Assembly (NCBI GenBank): GCA_947503895.1
Contig: CANNFT010000003.1
Span: forward strand, 186,001-250,000
Source: an uncultured Saccharospirillaceae bacterium
Lineage (GTDB): Bacteria; Pseudomonadota; Gammaproteobacteria; Pseudomonadales; Oceanobacteraceae
Reading direction: 5' to 3'
Length of the DNA stretch: 64,000 nucleotides
The stretch's first letter is position 1, and every line of letters starts with the position of its first letter. This document shows positions 43,719 to 53,997 of this stretch, one piece after another. A program made the translations under genes and the position numbers. The notes beneath the pieces were generated by a model. It saw only the letters and a list, made by a program, of their open reading frames with translations. It was not told the origin of the DNA and did no database searches.

Positions 43719-44104
43719 TCTCTATTTCCTTTTGCCGGTCTAATAGCAAGTTGCTTTCAATCACAGCCCTAGATTTAACGCATGGACTGTGTGATGACGT
43801 CAGCGGATGTCGACCTATGTCGTTATCACGAAACGGCCGCGTCACCTGAAAATGGAGTGGGAATACAACAAACCCATTTACCCTTATTTATGTTATAGCT
43901 GTTTGCAGTGTGTTTGTGGAGGGATAATGACGATTGAGCTGGTAAGTTATCTCTTACAACGGGTTTTTTTTACGTTTAAACGTTCGATGCTTATTCATAA
44001 TGGCTATAAATACGGCTAAACGAAATGCCTGCTTGATTGTTCTAACCGTATGGCTGAATTCATGGGGGCGATATATACAATAAGCTCATCGTCTTAGCTG
44101 GTTA
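43719..44104. other. Intergenic region upstream of the receiver-GGDEF-EAL gene
   Basis: About 385 bases between two minus-strand genes. A T-run occurs at about 43964-43971 without a clear stem. I see no gene. Confidence 0.35.
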
Positions 44105-45655
44105 TCATAATTCGTGATAACCGCTGTATTTAATACCGGAAAGGTGTGCCATGTCACGATTCCAGCTGGCAATGTCTGCGTTGTTAAAATATTTTAAATG
44201 AGTATGCCCACAGGCTCTGGCCATCACCTGCATGAGTGTGACCGAGGACAAGAGAAATTGTTTTAGCTGTTGTGCAGATTGATCGATGTTGAGTTTTTTT
44301 CTCAATTCTGGGTCTTGGGTGGCAATGCCGGAAGGGCATTGGTTGGTATGACACATTCGAGCAGCCACGCACCCGATGGATTGCATTGCGCTATTGGCAA
44401 TGGCAATTCCGTCGGCACCGAGGGCTAACGCTTTAACAAAATCCATGGGCAATCTTAGACCACCAGTGATGATGAGTGTGATTTTGTCGCGTGCACCTTG
44501 ACTATCAATGTAACGTCGGGCGCGTGCTAGAGCGGGAATGGTGGGTACGCTAATGTGGTCTCTAAATATTTCAGGCGCTGCGCCTGTACCTCCGCCTCGA
44601 CCATCTAGAATAATGTAATCGGCACTGGCGGTGAGTGCAAATTGAATGTCGTCTTCAATGTGATTTGCACTGATTTTAAACCCTATCGGAATGCCATTCG
44701 TCAGTTCTCTCACGCGATCAGCAAAATACTTAAAATCTTTCGGCGTTTTTAAATGCTGAAATGTTGGAGGGGATACGGCGTCTGTACCGGGTGTTAACCC
44801 ACGAACCTGAGAAATTTTACCTTGGTTTTTGTTGCCGGGCAGATGTCCGCCGGTGCCCGTTTTGGCGCCTTGGCCACCTTTAAAATGAAATGCTTGAACA
44901 TTTTTTAGTAGGCTTTCATCATACCCAAACATTGCACTGGCAAGCTCATAAAAGTATCGACTATTTTCTCGTTGTTCCTCAGGTAGCATGCCGCCTTCGC
45001 CGGAACAAATGCCTGTGCCCGCTAATTCTGCGCCTCTTGCCATCGCGGTTTTAGCTTCCTCGGAAAGTGCGCCAAAACTCATGTCTGAAATAAAGATCGG
45101 TATTTTTAATGCAAGTGGTTTATTGGCTTTCGGCCCAATAATCAGCTCTGTTCCGACACTGGCCTCTTCTTGCAGTGGCTGGGTGGCTAATTGCGCAGCC
45201 ATAATTTGAATGTCATCCCATTCGGGTAATTGTGACCTTGGTATGCCCATGGCAGTCATAGGCCCGTGATGACCCATTTGTTTTAGTCCATTTTTAGCGA
45301 GATCATGGATAAATTCGAGTGTGGGTTCTTCTTTCGTTGAAATGGCTTCCGGCATGGATGTAGAAATAGTGCCGGAGGGTTTTGGCCCCGGCCCTTCCTG
45401 CCCAATATTCTCATTAGAGAATTGTTTGTGTGTGCCATCGCAATATGGCTTATTTGACGAATGCTTGCAGAGGCATAAATAACGCTCTTCATCTTTTTCC
45501 GCTTTAAATTTCATCGGTGAAAAAGATGTGTTTTTATGTGAACCATCACAAAAGGGTTGAGTGTTTGATTGGCCACACTGGCAAAAGTAGTAATCCTTCC
45601 CTTTTTCTAATTTGACCTTCTTCGGCTTGTTATCTGCGATAATGGGGTTCGTCAT
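44105..45655 (-). CDS. CDGSH iron-sulfur / glutamate-synthase-like FMN protein
   Basis: A 516-residue fusion. The N terminus carries two CDGSH-type [2Fe-2S] sites: CQCGQSNTQPFCDGSH and CLCKHSSNKPYCDGTH. The rest (about 110-516) is the FMN-binding glutamate synthase barrel: SDMSFGALSEEAKTAMARGA, GEGGMLPEEQR, KGGQGAKTGTGGHLPG, ISANHIEDDIQFALTASAD and RGGGTGAAPE. The 3Fe-4S motif reads GCVAARMCHTNQCPSGIA. The glutaminase domain is absent, so it is not a complete glutamate synthase. Electrons may pass between the CDGSH clusters and FMN/3Fe-4S. The substrate is unknown. Confidence 0.9.
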   Translation of the reverse strand: MTNPIIADNKPKKVKLEKGKDYYFCQCGQSNTQPFCDGSHKNTSFSPMKFKAEKDEERYLCLCKHSSNKPYCDGTHKQFSNENIGQEGPGPKPSGTISTSMPEAISTKEEPTLEFIHDLAKNGLKQMGHHGPMTAMGIPRSQLPEWDDIQIMAAQLATQPLQEEASVGTELIIGPKANKPLALKIPIFISDMSFGALSEEAKTAMARGAELAGTGICSGEGGMLPEEQRENSRYFYELASAMFGYDESLLKNVQAFHFKGGQGAKTGTGGHLPGNKNQGKISQVRGLTPGTDAVSPPTFQHLKTPKDFKYFADRVRELTNGIPIGFKISANHIEDDIQFALTASADYIILDGRGGGTGAAPEIFRDHISVPTIPALARARRYIDSQGARDKITLIITGGLRLPMDFVKALALGADGIAIANSAMQSIGCVAARMCHTNQCPSGIATQDPELRKKLNIDQSAQQLKQFLLSSVTLMQVMARACGHTHLKYFNNADIASWNRDMAHLSGIKYSGYHEL

Positions 45656-45677
45656 CTTGGTTATTCCATAGGCTTTT

Positions 45678-45709
45678 TTATCATTTTATCATTTTATCAT
45701 TTCATCATG
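45678..45709. repeat. TTTTATCA short tandem repeat
   Basis: About four 8-base units (TTTTATCA, the last with one change) about 20 bases upstream of the minus-strand CDGSH-fusion start. Length changes could shift promoter spacing. Confidence 0.7.
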
Positions 45710-45842
45710 TCAGTTAATGGGAGCAACATGGCGCCAACTTGATCGAAAAAGGTCTGCGCTAAAAACGATTGTTTTAAAGTTGTACATTATTATAGGCGGG
45801 TTATGAGTGTTTCGTTGGGTCATCGGGTTGGCTAAAGATGAT

Positions 45843-45857
45843 TGTAAATCATTCTCA
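45843..45857. promoter_or_regulatory. Fur-box-like inverted repeat
   Basis: Read on the minus strand, TGAGAAT-G-ATTTACA matches the 7-1-7 Fur pattern TGATAAT-N-ATTATCA at 11 of 14 positions. It sits between two divergent genes for iron-rich proteins (iron-sulfur and multiheme), which makes iron control reasonable but unproven. Confidence 0.35.
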
Positions 45858-46142
45858 TTAAGTGATGGATCACGTCACGAATCATCGCCAGTCAAGCGCC
45901 TAGTGATGCTCCGCCGTTGCCTCGCAACAAGCACAGCTAAAATATATGGCATGAAGGTTTGATAACTGAGTGATGCACTCTATTCTTTTGATAGCCTGTG
46001 ACTTTGGGAACCTCTGAGCAATGGAAAAACCAAAAGATAGATAGGTTTCAAAGTGCGTCATATTACGATGGGTCTGTTCTTAATTGACTCACGCAGGGAC
46101 ACAGCAGGTTGCATCAGTAATTATTAATATTGGAAGGATGCC

Positions 46143-49100
46143 ATGAACGCCATTACGCTCGCTTCCCGTCTTAAGCTTGTATTTCCTATTCTTGCTTGCA
46201 CAGTCACTTTACTGGGTTGTGAAACTCAATCGCCACCTGATGGTAATCGTTTTCAGAAAATGGGGGCGGACTCAGATGGATGGACGTGTGAGTCGACGCC
46301 GCCAACGCCTCGTGAGATGAAAACATGGTGCGATGCGAACCCGAATAGGGGCGAGCCTGCGATGTTGGGTCAACCAGGTAGTTTATTAAATCTAGCGAAT
46401 AAAAATCGTTTTGATATTGCGCTCAGTCATTTTGTGCTGAACGGGGTATACAAAGAAAAGGGTTGGCTACACGACAAGAATTGGAGGATGACGGGTCCTT
46501 ATGTCGGTAAACCGGGTCAAGGATTGAGTTATGGCGTTCATCCTGCTGTACGAATTTATTACTCGCCCGAAGTAGTGAATTGGATGTGTGCAGGACGCCC
46601 CGCAGATGGCATCCCCGACGGTGCGATGATCATTAAAGAAATGCACAGCATTGACGAAAATTTAAAAATAAAGTTGGACAGCGAAGGGTGCATGGTTTTT
46701 GGTGCGTCAGAGCAGGCTTTGGATGAGGGTATGTCTTCATGGACCATTATGTATAAGGATAAAGCGGCTTCTCAGGATGGATGGTACTGGGCCAACCCAT
46801 ATAAGGGATATAAGACGGGAGGTAATCCTCCTATTGTGGATCGCTCTGCCTTTGCTCGGGCATCAGATGTGCCAGTGAATCCTGTTGAACCTAACCCCGA
46901 TATGCTTCCGACTGGTAATTTTTCCAACATCCCAAGCCAAGTTTATCCCTACAATGGATTTGGCGTGGCATGCTTGAACTGTCATGGATCAGCTGAAGTA
47001 GAATCCAGTTTCGCGTCGCTTGAAAATATCATGACGGAGGGTATTCGCTATAAGGGTTTCGCTTTAAATGAAGTGACGAAACCCAATGTTAAGAATAATG
47101 CGATTTTTCCCATTCCGTACAGTCAGCCGAAGCCTGAGTTTTTAGAGGAATACAATCAATTGCATGCCGTGTCTTTTTCCCGAGCTTGGCAGTTACGGTT
47201 TCCATCTGAAACTTATGACCATCAAGTTGCGATTCCAAACATGGCCCCATCTTTTTTAACGTCGGATCAATGCATTGGGTGTCATGATGCCACGATATCG
47301 AATGATGCTTTACCTAATATGATGTTCACGGAAGCCGATGGTACGCTCATTAATTTATCAATGTATGGTGAGTGGCGTGTGTCTCCAATGGGGTTGGCAG
47401 GAAGAGACCCAATATTCTTTTCACAATTACAAAGTGAAACCAATAATTTACCGGATCTCGCTGAGTGCATAGAAAATACTTGCTTGCATTGTCACGGTGT
47501 TCTCGGTCAACGTCAATTTTCAAGAGATACGAAACATGCTCCTGATGCGGGAAAATGTACTTCACTTTTCCCAATACCGCCGCCCAATGGTGTACCAGAA
47601 GGGTCACCTTTTCCTATGTCTATGATGTCTCAATGGCAAAACAATGAAAATGAAAAGACGGCTAACTACGGGGCGCTAGGGCGCGATGGCATTTCATGTA
47701 TGGCGTGTCATCAAATGGAAGCGAATAATGATAGTTATGTCGCGACGAAAGAACATTACGCCGGACTTTCGGAAGAACAGCCTTATTACACTGGCAACTT
47801 CTTAACGACAGATAAAAATGAAATCTTTGGTCCAATAAAAGATTCGGAGATTGTTCCCAAGCCCATGGAGCATGTCGTAGGGTTGACGCCTAAATATGGC
47901 GACCAAATTACGAAATCGGAAATGTGCGGGAATTGCCATAATATATTATTACCTGAAATTACGAATTCAGGTCAGGTAGTGGGCGCATCTTATGAACAGA
48001 CCACGCATTTAGAATGGGTAAACAGCGATTTCTCGAAACAAGAAACGGGGATGTTTCAGTCCTGTCAAGACTGCCATATGCCACATACCTATAATGGTGA
48101 AAAACTGTCATTTAAAGTAGCAAATATAGAAAGCAATGAATTTGCACCCACCACGGACCGGCTGCCCGATTCTGAAATTACGTTGACGGATTACGATCAA
48201 TACAGTCGTCATACATTGCATGGATTAAATATTTTTCTGAATCAAATGTTTCAACAGTTTCCAGAAGTATTGGGTGTTCGTCAGATTGACTATATGAATG
48301 GTAACAATAGACCTTCATTGCTGACCGGGCAGGATTCCATGTTGGAAATGGCGAAATACCAAACGGCGGAGGTGAATATCACCAATATCGAAAGACGCTC
48401 GAATCGATTTGATGTCAATGTATCTATTAATAACAAAGTCGGGCATTTTTTACCGTCTGGAGTGGGCTTTCGTCGTATGTTTATCGAGTTTGGAGTGTAT
48501 GCAAAGGATAATTCACTGCTATGGGCAAGTGGTCGCACCGATGAAAATGGATTTATATTGAAAGGGACCACACAGGAAATATTACCGACAGAACTCCCTA
48601 TTGCGAACCCAAAAGTTTGGCAGCCGCATTACCAATCAATTCATTCAGGTAGTCAGGTACAAATTTATCAAGAGGTTATACTGGATTCCGATTCAAATGT
48701 TACGACGAGCTTTTTACGGCGCATTCAGCATGTTAAGGATAATCGAATACGTCCGAAGGGTTTTGATCCACTCTTTTACTTAAAGCAAAGTTCTAAATAC
48801 ATAAAGGCATTAGCATCGTTGGATGGTGTAAAAGGTGATCCGTATTATGAAAACCCTAAATTGACGGGGTCCGATAGCATTCTATATTCTGTGAGGCTAA
48901 GCCCAGATGATATTCGACGGGTAGACCGTATAGAAGTCACACTTTATAGTCAATCAATACCACCTGGGTATTTGCAACAACGATTTAGGGATGCAAACAG
49001 AGGCCCGAAAAATAAATCAGAAATTGAGCGGTTATACTATTTAACGAGCCATTTGAATGTGCAATCTCCAACGGATCGACAAGGCAAACCCTTTTTACAG

Positions 49101-49145
49101 AATTGGAAATTAAAAGTATCAGAGACCGCGATTAAAAAGATTTAG
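46143..49145 (+). CDS. Multiheme cytochrome c lipoprotein with P460-like N-terminal domain
   Basis: A 1000-residue lipoprotein with leader ending L-L-G-C. The N-terminal section (about 60-215) resembles cytochrome P460 domains: HPAVRIYYSPEVVNWM, IPDGAMIIKEMHS and SWTIMYKDKAASQDGWYWA. Six complete c-heme motifs follow: CLNCH 277, CIGCH 377, CLHCH 447, CMACH 519, CGNCH 595 and CQDCH 641. The last 300 residues are beta-rich without heme motifs. It is exported and probably transfers electrons at the outer membrane; the substrate is unknown. It is divergent from the CDGSH fusion and appears monocistronic. Confidence 0.85.
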   Translation: MNAITLASRLKLVFPILACTVTLLGCETQSPPDGNRFQKMGADSDGWTCESTPPTPREMKTWCDANPNRGEPAMLGQPGSLLNLANKNRFDIALSHFVLNGVYKEKGWLHDKNWRMTGPYVGKPGQGLSYGVHPAVRIYYSPEVVNWMCAGRPADGIPDGAMIIKEMHSIDENLKIKLDSEGCMVFGASEQALDEGMSSWTIMYKDKAASQDGWYWANPYKGYKTGGNPPIVDRSAFARASDVPVNPVEPNPDMLPTGNFSNIPSQVYPYNGFGVACLNCHGSAEVESSFASLENIMTEGIRYKGFALNEVTKPNVKNNAIFPIPYSQPKPEFLEEYNQLHAVSFSRAWQLRFPSETYDHQVAIPNMAPSFLTSDQCIGCHDATISNDALPNMMFTEADGTLINLSMYGEWRVSPMGLAGRDPIFFSQLQSETNNLPDLAECIENTCLHCHGVLGQRQFSRDTKHAPDAGKCTSLFPIPPPNGVPEGSPFPMSMMSQWQNNENEKTANYGALGRDGISCMACHQMEANNDSYVATKEHYAGLSEEQPYYTGNFLTTDKNEIFGPIKDSEIVPKPMEHVVGLTPKYGDQITKSEMCGNCHNILLPEITNSGQVVGASYEQTTHLEWVNSDFSKQETGMFQSCQDCHMPHTYNGEKLSFKVANIESNEFAPTTDRLPDSEITLTDYDQYSRHTLHGLNIFLNQMFQQFPEVLGVRQIDYMNGNNRPSLLTGQDSMLEMAKYQTAEVNITNIERRSNRFDVNVSINNKVGHFLPSGVGFRRMFIEFGVYAKDNSLLWASGRTDENGFILKGTTQEILPTELPIANPKVWQPHYQSIHSGSQVQIYQEVILDSDSNVTTSFLRRIQHVKDNRIRPKGFDPLFYLKQSSKYIKALASLDGVKGDPYYENPKLTGSDSILYSVRLSPDDIRRVDRIEVTLYSQSIPPGYLQQRFRDANRGPKNKSEIERLYYLTSHLNVQSPTDRQGKPFLQNWKLKVSETAIKKI

Positions 49146-49222
49146 TCGCGGTCACAAGTAATATGGCCGTGTTTGCATCGGTACAGAACAGGTGAGCGCA
49201 CTGTGGTTTTCTGAGGTGCGCT
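49124..49222. terminator. Two stem-loops between convergent genes
   Basis: GACCGCGA/TCGCGGTC (49124-49153) overlaps the cytochrome stop codon, and AGCGCAC/GTGCGCT (49195-49222) lies ahead of the convergent gene end. Neither has a T-run, so they may be Rho-assisted ends. Confidence 0.4.
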
Positions 49223-49248
49223 GCCAATGTCATGTTCGAAGGAGCGGA

Positions 49249-50769
49249 TTAAGGTTGTGATAGAAAAGATGACCAACTGATTTTCTCAGCACGATAAATA
49301 TTACTGTCGATTTCAATTTCCCATACTATTTCACCCTGATTATTATTCGAACTACGGTGGCTTTCAATAATACGTCCATTTGAAATGCTTCCGGGGCCTC
49401 CAGAATTGATTAATATATTTCCATTATCGAGTTCATCTACGTCGCCCAATGAGCTTGTGTATTTCGTGGATCGCTGCTCCCAAGACTGGGTGGCAGTCAT
49501 CAGCTCTGGGTTGACTGTAAAGAGCACTGCTCGACTATTCAGTGCGGGGCCGTCCGTTTCATTTGCATTGTCATAGACCAATATTTGTCCATTCTTTGTC
49601 AGTGTGGCGGCATGTTGATTAGCCATCCAGCTACCGTCTATCAGGTCTAAAAAGGGGGCATCGAAGTCTGCTGATACCGAGTCACGGTTGCCCATGATCC
49701 ACACGATGTCGCCGGTGGTGCGATCAATATTAACGACCCAGCTTTGGGACCGAAGTGACAGTAAAATTTGGTTGGAAGCTTCATCAAAATAGATAGCATT
49801 GGCATGTGTCCAATCCAGAGCACCCGATCGATTTGTCCGAGTTGAAAGTGGTCCAGGAAAGCGAAGCGTATCGAGATGGTCAAAGGTAGACCATCGCCAG
49901 ACTTCTGCTCCATTAGAATCCACTTCAATAATGATGTCCCCTGTGATGGATTCGCCGTTAATGGTTTGAACGCTTTGAGTTAACGCAAGCCGGTGGCCGT
50001 TTGGAAGAATAAGCGCATCGTGATGGAAGGGCGCTGCATCGCCAAGGGCGTATACTTCTAGCTGATTTCCCTCGCTATCTATGCGCATGAGCCCAGAATC
50101 ATCGAAAATATAAAACTGATTGCCGCTTATATGTCTTGCCACTGCACTGGTCGAGGTAATGCTGGTGCCGTGCAAATACCAAACAACAAAACCCTCATTA
50201 TCCACACCGTAATACAGCGGCGCCTCTGCATCCTCTCTTCGTCCCACGCCGTATCCAAACAGTGTAATTCCCTGAGTAGTTTCTTCAGTGGCCGGTGTAA
50301 TGACGGTCACATTGGGAGCGTTAACGGGCAGACTGCCTGAAGTGAAGCCTAATGATTGAGTTGATTGATTGCCATCTTCATCTTCAAATGTGAGTTGAAT
50401 GTCATAATGTGTATTTGCCCTAAAGCCTACGAGCGTGAGTGTGGGCGACTGGCTGTATTCAGACGTCTGTGTCGTTAAGGCAGCGCTGCTCGATTCTCCT
50501 AATGATGAGGGAAAATATTGAGCGGTCACTTTGATGGCGGTGTTTTCGTTATTGATAGAAACGACAGCCATGAGTTGATTATCAGGATGACGGTCAATAT
50601 TTGCTGAGACTTCAGCCAGTAGAGTCTCTTGTTCAGTGCTCACGATGTCATCGCTTGTGTTCGAATTTGCATCCGAGCTTTCAGTATCCACTCCACAACC
50701 GTATAGGGCTGTGCATGTCAGGATCACGGCGAGATAGGCGATGTACCTGTTCCCAATGTATGTTTTCAT
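49249..50769 (-). CDS. Arylsulfotransferase-family lipoprotein (ASST-like)
   Basis: About 506 residues. ATG 50769 is preferred to TTG 50787, giving a leader that ends Y-G-C. An Ig-like N-terminal domain (about 45-145) precedes a six-bladed propeller (about 165-500) of the arylsulfotransferase family. Landmarks are YYGVDNEGFVVWYLHG, FHHDALILPNGHRLALT, IIIEVDSNGAEVWRWSTFDH, DWTHANAIYFDEASNQILL, RTTGDIVWIMG and NQHAATLTKNGQILVYDN. The three His positions match those expected for ASST-like active sites. Known members transfer sulfate between phenols in the periplasm, but many are uncharacterised, so the reaction here is uncertain. Confidence 0.83.
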   Translation of the reverse strand: MKTYIGNRYIAYLAVILTCTALYGCGVDTESSDANSNTSDDIVSTEQETLLAEVSANIDRHPDNQLMAVVSINNENTAIKVTAQYFPSSLGESSSAALTTQTSEYSQSPTLTLVGFRANTHYDIQLTFEDEDGNQSTQSLGFTSGSLPVNAPNVTVITPATEETTQGITLFGYGVGRREDAEAPLYYGVDNEGFVVWYLHGTSITSTSAVARHISGNQFYIFDDSGLMRIDSEGNQLEVYALGDAAPFHHDALILPNGHRLALTQSVQTINGESITGDIIIEVDSNGAEVWRWSTFDHLDTLRFPGPLSTRTNRSGALDWTHANAIYFDEASNQILLSLRSQSWVVNIDRTTGDIVWIMGNRDSVSADFDAPFLDLIDGSWMANQHAATLTKNGQILVYDNANETDGPALNSRAVLFTVNPELMTATQSWEQRSTKYTSSLGDVDELDNGNILINSGGPGSISNGRIIESHRSSNNNQGEIVWEIEIDSNIYRAEKISWSSFLSQP

Positions 50770-51622
50770 GATTGATTTGTGCTCCAATTTATTTTTAGGG
50801 CTACCGTAAGGCGTTTTTATTGGGGTGTGTCAGTCTGATTCCATGGTGTTTGTGCTCATCACTCTAATGGCGAGTAGAAACCAAAATTCAATTTATTTTT
50901 CCCGTCACAATGATGTCGTATGGCTTACATCTCGGATCTCAAAAATCAACCATGGCGTCATTGTGCGCTAGCTCACACGGGAAGCATTAAGCTGTTATTG
51001 TTTACAGTTAGTGCTGTGACACATATTCACTAGACAAGGTTAATTTTCAATATTGTGGTTTGAGGTGTATTTTTTTATAAAAATCATGCGGGAAAATTAC
51101 GCCCATCAACCTCTATAAGACGAAACATAGATGATGGCTTATTAATTAACCAACGCACTTTTCTAATGTTTGCAGCTACATCAAGCTCGTGATCGGAGCA
51201 AACGATGTCTGTCTAAAACCTTTATGAGATTAGGGATATATTACGTAGAAAACGTGAAAGAAATAAGGAAGAAGTGTAAGGGCTGTCGTCATCATAAAAT
51301 GGTGCGCTAATTTGTGCACTCGCTAACATAAATTCATTCACTATCGTAGAAGTGCACTCAAAATCAGTGGGTAGTCGGTTTAAAAACCACACGATCAAGA
51401 TGGGAATTAAAGGTTACGAGTGAGAAGCAATGAAAAGTTTCTGCCTGCATCTAAGAGACAGAGGCCCTATTATGAACCAACAGTTGAGATGTATTCGCGA
51501 CGCACCATTTTTGCTCAGATCGAGGATGGTACAGCTGTATGATTAAGCGTGCCAAATGGAGATATTTTCCTATTGAGTGGGCAAAATAACCTTGCTAGTA
51601 TCCTTTCGAGATTTTCCAAAAG
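50770..51622. other. 850-bp intergenic region
   Basis: AT-rich, with no convincing gene, RNA or repeat. The two flanking genes point away from each other, so at least two promoters should be here, but none is clear. Confidence 0.4.
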
Positions 51623-52324
51623 ATGACCGATGTGAAAACGTGTAGGATCTTTAGCCGGCTTGTCATAGTTTGTGTGTGGTTGATATTGGCGGGGTGCAGT
51701 TCGCCGACCATTAAACATAGTAATAGCCAAGCTTACCCATTAAGCATTTCATCCTCAGAGCCTGCATTTATTTTCCCTTTCTGTATACACGGTGTACCGG
51801 GTAATACCGCTAACGTCAGTCATATTATTATTGATAAAGTCATCGATGAATTTGGAAGGAATGTGCTATCCGGACAGAAATTTTATGATTCAGTTGGCCA
51901 TCTTTCATGGACACTGAGCGAAGGCATGCGTCAGCAAGCCATTCAAGGCAAGAATCAAGATACGTGGCTGAACGGACACAATGCTCGTATCTTGAAAGAT
52001 AAAATGGAGGCTATTACCAGCCAGCTTATTAGAACAGGTGAAATTGAGAATCATCAGTTTCAATTCAAGTATGTTATTTTTTTACATGTTGATGCCGAAG
52101 AAGATATGTCCATGCCTTTTCTGAGTCAGGTGGCTGTCTTTGGTGGGGTTGTCGATATGGATGATCAAAAAATTATTTCATACATTGAAAAAAATATACT
52201 CTTGTCAGGCGAGCCACTGGTTCAAGATGTAGCAAATGAAATGCAACAAATTGTCAATGAACTGCTTTCAACCCCACGGATTGAAAGCAGTAGCAATGAG
52301 ACTACGGTAGCGGGCTCACCTTGA
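51623..52324 (+). CDS. Lipoprotein of unknown function
   Basis: A 233-residue lipoprotein; leader core LVIVCVWLIL, lipobox L-A-G-C (Cys about 25). The mature part is mixed alpha/beta with a hydrophobic element FKYVIFLHVDAEED and a C-terminal helix. No family is recognised. The ribosome site is weak (AAAAG), but leader quality and codon use support a gene. Confidence 0.68.
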   Translation: MTDVKTCRIFSRLVIVCVWLILAGCSSPTIKHSNSQAYPLSISSSEPAFIFPFCIHGVPGNTANVSHIIIDKVIDEFGRNVLSGQKFYDSVGHLSWTLSEGMRQQAIQGKNQDTWLNGHNARILKDKMEAITSQLIRTGEIENHQFQFKYVIFLHVDAEEDMSMPFLSQVAVFGGVVDMDDQKIISYIEKNILLSGEPLVQDVANEMQQIVNELLSTPRIESSSNETTVAGSP

Positions 52325-52657
52325 CGGCACTGATCAACACGCCATTGCATTCACGTTAACGCTTCAGATCAACTTCAATCACTTACTATTAATGACATTA
52401 TCCGCCGATCTTATTCTTGTATCGTGAATAGGCTGGAGATGACTCTACTGTCATTTAACCATTAAGGCTGTGCATTCCAGACAGTTTTTCAAATCCTCTC
52501 ACCTTGACAACTTTCGTCATATATTTGTCGTATTTTTCAGGCTTAATAATGGCGACATTCAATCTAATCATTCATTTTATCTAAATTATCTGGGCTTGTG
52601 GGCGCTGGAGTCATCAAATGCCGAATGCCAGTAAGATGATATAAATAGGAAACACTC
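52325..52657. other. Intergenic region before the glycerophosphodiesterase
   Basis: About 330 bases with TTGACA at 52504-52509 but no matching -10 at normal spacing. AGGA precedes the next start. Confidence 0.35.
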
Positions 52658-53923
52658 ATGAAATTAGTGACGTCAACGCTCCTATTGATGCTATTCAGTA
52701 CGTTTATCCATGCTAACCAAAATGCTCAAGCGGCAGGATTATGGGATTTCTTGGATCGCATGAGTATTGAATGGAACAATCGCCATAAAAATCGTGCCTC
52801 TCTGGGACCTAGGCCTGAATACTTGGTGAATGATATGAAGGACACTCCGCTAAAACGTAAACTGAATCAGTGTAAGCAAGGACCATTTTACCAAACGGAT
52901 TTTTCAATCGGACATAGAGGTGCAGCGCTTCAATTTCCAGAGCATACAAAAGAATCTTATGTTGCTGGTGCCAAAATGGGGGCGGGTATTTTGGAATGCG
53001 ATGTTACCTTTACAAAAGACAAAGCGTTAGTCTGTCGACATTCCCAGTGCGATTTACATACCACCACCAACATATTGGCGACACCATTGGCTGATGAATG
53101 CAGTGAGCGCTTTTCGCCTGCTAGCGAGGGGCAGCCGGCCTCTGCCAAGTGCTGCACCAGTGATATCACGCTAGCTCAATTTAAAACATTATGCGGTAAA
53201 ATGGATGCCTTTGATGCAAATGCGCAAACCGTGCAGGAGTATTTAGGGGGTACTGCGAATTATAGAACAGATTTATACGCAACGTGTGGAACCTTAATGA
53301 CGCACGCCGAAAGCATTGAATTGTTCAAGTCACTCGGCGCAAAATTCACACCTGAACTTAAAGCACCGAGTGTCAGCATGCCGTTTGAAGGTGAATTTTC
53401 GCAATCAGATTACGCTCAAAAAATGATTGATGAATATAAAATGGCCGGTATTCCAGCGGAAGATGTTTTTCCACAATCATTTAATTTAAACGACGTTAAG
53501 TACTGGATCGATCAAGAGCCGGAGTTTGGGCAGCAAGCTGTCTATCTCGACAACAGAATGTATAAAGATGAACATTTTGTTCCTACTTTAGAAGATATGG
53601 TAGCGATTAAATCGACGGGTACAAATATAATTGCACCGCCAATGTGGGCTTTATTAACGCTAGATGCCAATGAAAATATCGTGCCGTCGCAGTATGCATT
53701 GTATGCCAAGCAAGCGGGATTAAAAATCATTACATGGACGCTTGAGCGTTCTATGCCGTTAGCGAACAATGGGGATTGGTATTTTCAAACCGTGGATGAT
53801 GCTGTTGACAGAGATGGCGATGTGATGGAAATGCTGCATGTATTAGCAAAAGATGTAGGCGTGATGGGGGTATTTTCGGACTGGTCGGCTACGGTGACGT
53901 ATTATGCAAATTGTATGATGTAG
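52658..53923 (+). CDS. Secreted glycerophosphodiester phosphodiesterase
   Basis: A 421-residue exported enzyme; signal peptide ends near FIHAN. The GDPD barrel begins with [19 protein letters not shown] (first catalytic His-Arg and Glu). It continues with [20 protein letters not shown] (metal-binding Glu-Asp and second His) and [10 protein letters not shown]. Two cysteine-containing insertions (about 140-175 and 205-225) are unusual and may be disulfide-linked loops. It would release glycerol-3-phosphate from phospholipid headgroup diesters outside the cytoplasm. The signal peptide implies a periplasmic or secreted GlpQ-like role. A strong terminator follows. Confidence 0.9.
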   Translation: MKLVTSTLLLMLFSTFIHANQNAQAAGLWDFLDRMSIEWNNRHKNRASLGPRPEYLVNDMKDTPLKRKLNQCKQGPFYQTDFSIGHRGAALQFPEHTKESYVAGAKMGAGILECDVTFTKDKALVCRHSQCDLHTTTNILATPLADECSERFSPASEGQPASAKCCTSDITLAQFKTLCGKMDAFDANAQTVQEYLGGTANYRTDLYATCGTLMTHAESIELFKSLGAKFTPELKAPSVSMPFEGEFSQSDYAQKMIDEYKMAGIPAEDVFPQSFNLNDVKYWIDQEPEFGQQAVYLDNRMYKDEHFVPTLEDMVAIKSTGTNIIAPPMWALLTLDANENIVPSQYALYAKQAGLKIITWTLERSMPLANNGDWYFQTVDDAVDRDGDVMEMLHVLAKDVGVMGVFSDWSATVTYYANCMM

Positions 53924-53952
53924 TGACAATCTCCTGCATATTTATTGAGCTG

Positions 53953-53988
53953 CCTGCTTAAGAATATTATTTCTTAAGCAGGTTTTTT
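53953..53988 (+). terminator. intrinsic terminator after glycerophosphodiesterase gene
   Basis: CCTGCTTAAGAA pairs exactly with TTCTTAAGCAGG over TATTAT, followed by six T. Confidence 0.95.
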
Positions 53989-53997
53989 CCATTGATA

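Larger units (their letters stand above)
45656..46142. other. Divergent region between CDGSH fusion and multiheme cytochrome
   Basis: About 490 bases. It contains an 8-base tandem repeat (45678-45709) and a Fur-like site (45843-45857), listed separately. A ribosome binding site GGAAGG precedes the cytochrome gene start. Confidence 0.5.

Noticed and set aside
50770..51622. CRP-like site TGTGA...TTCAC near 51014
   Set aside because: Half-site spacing is seven rather than six bases and no promoter is evident.
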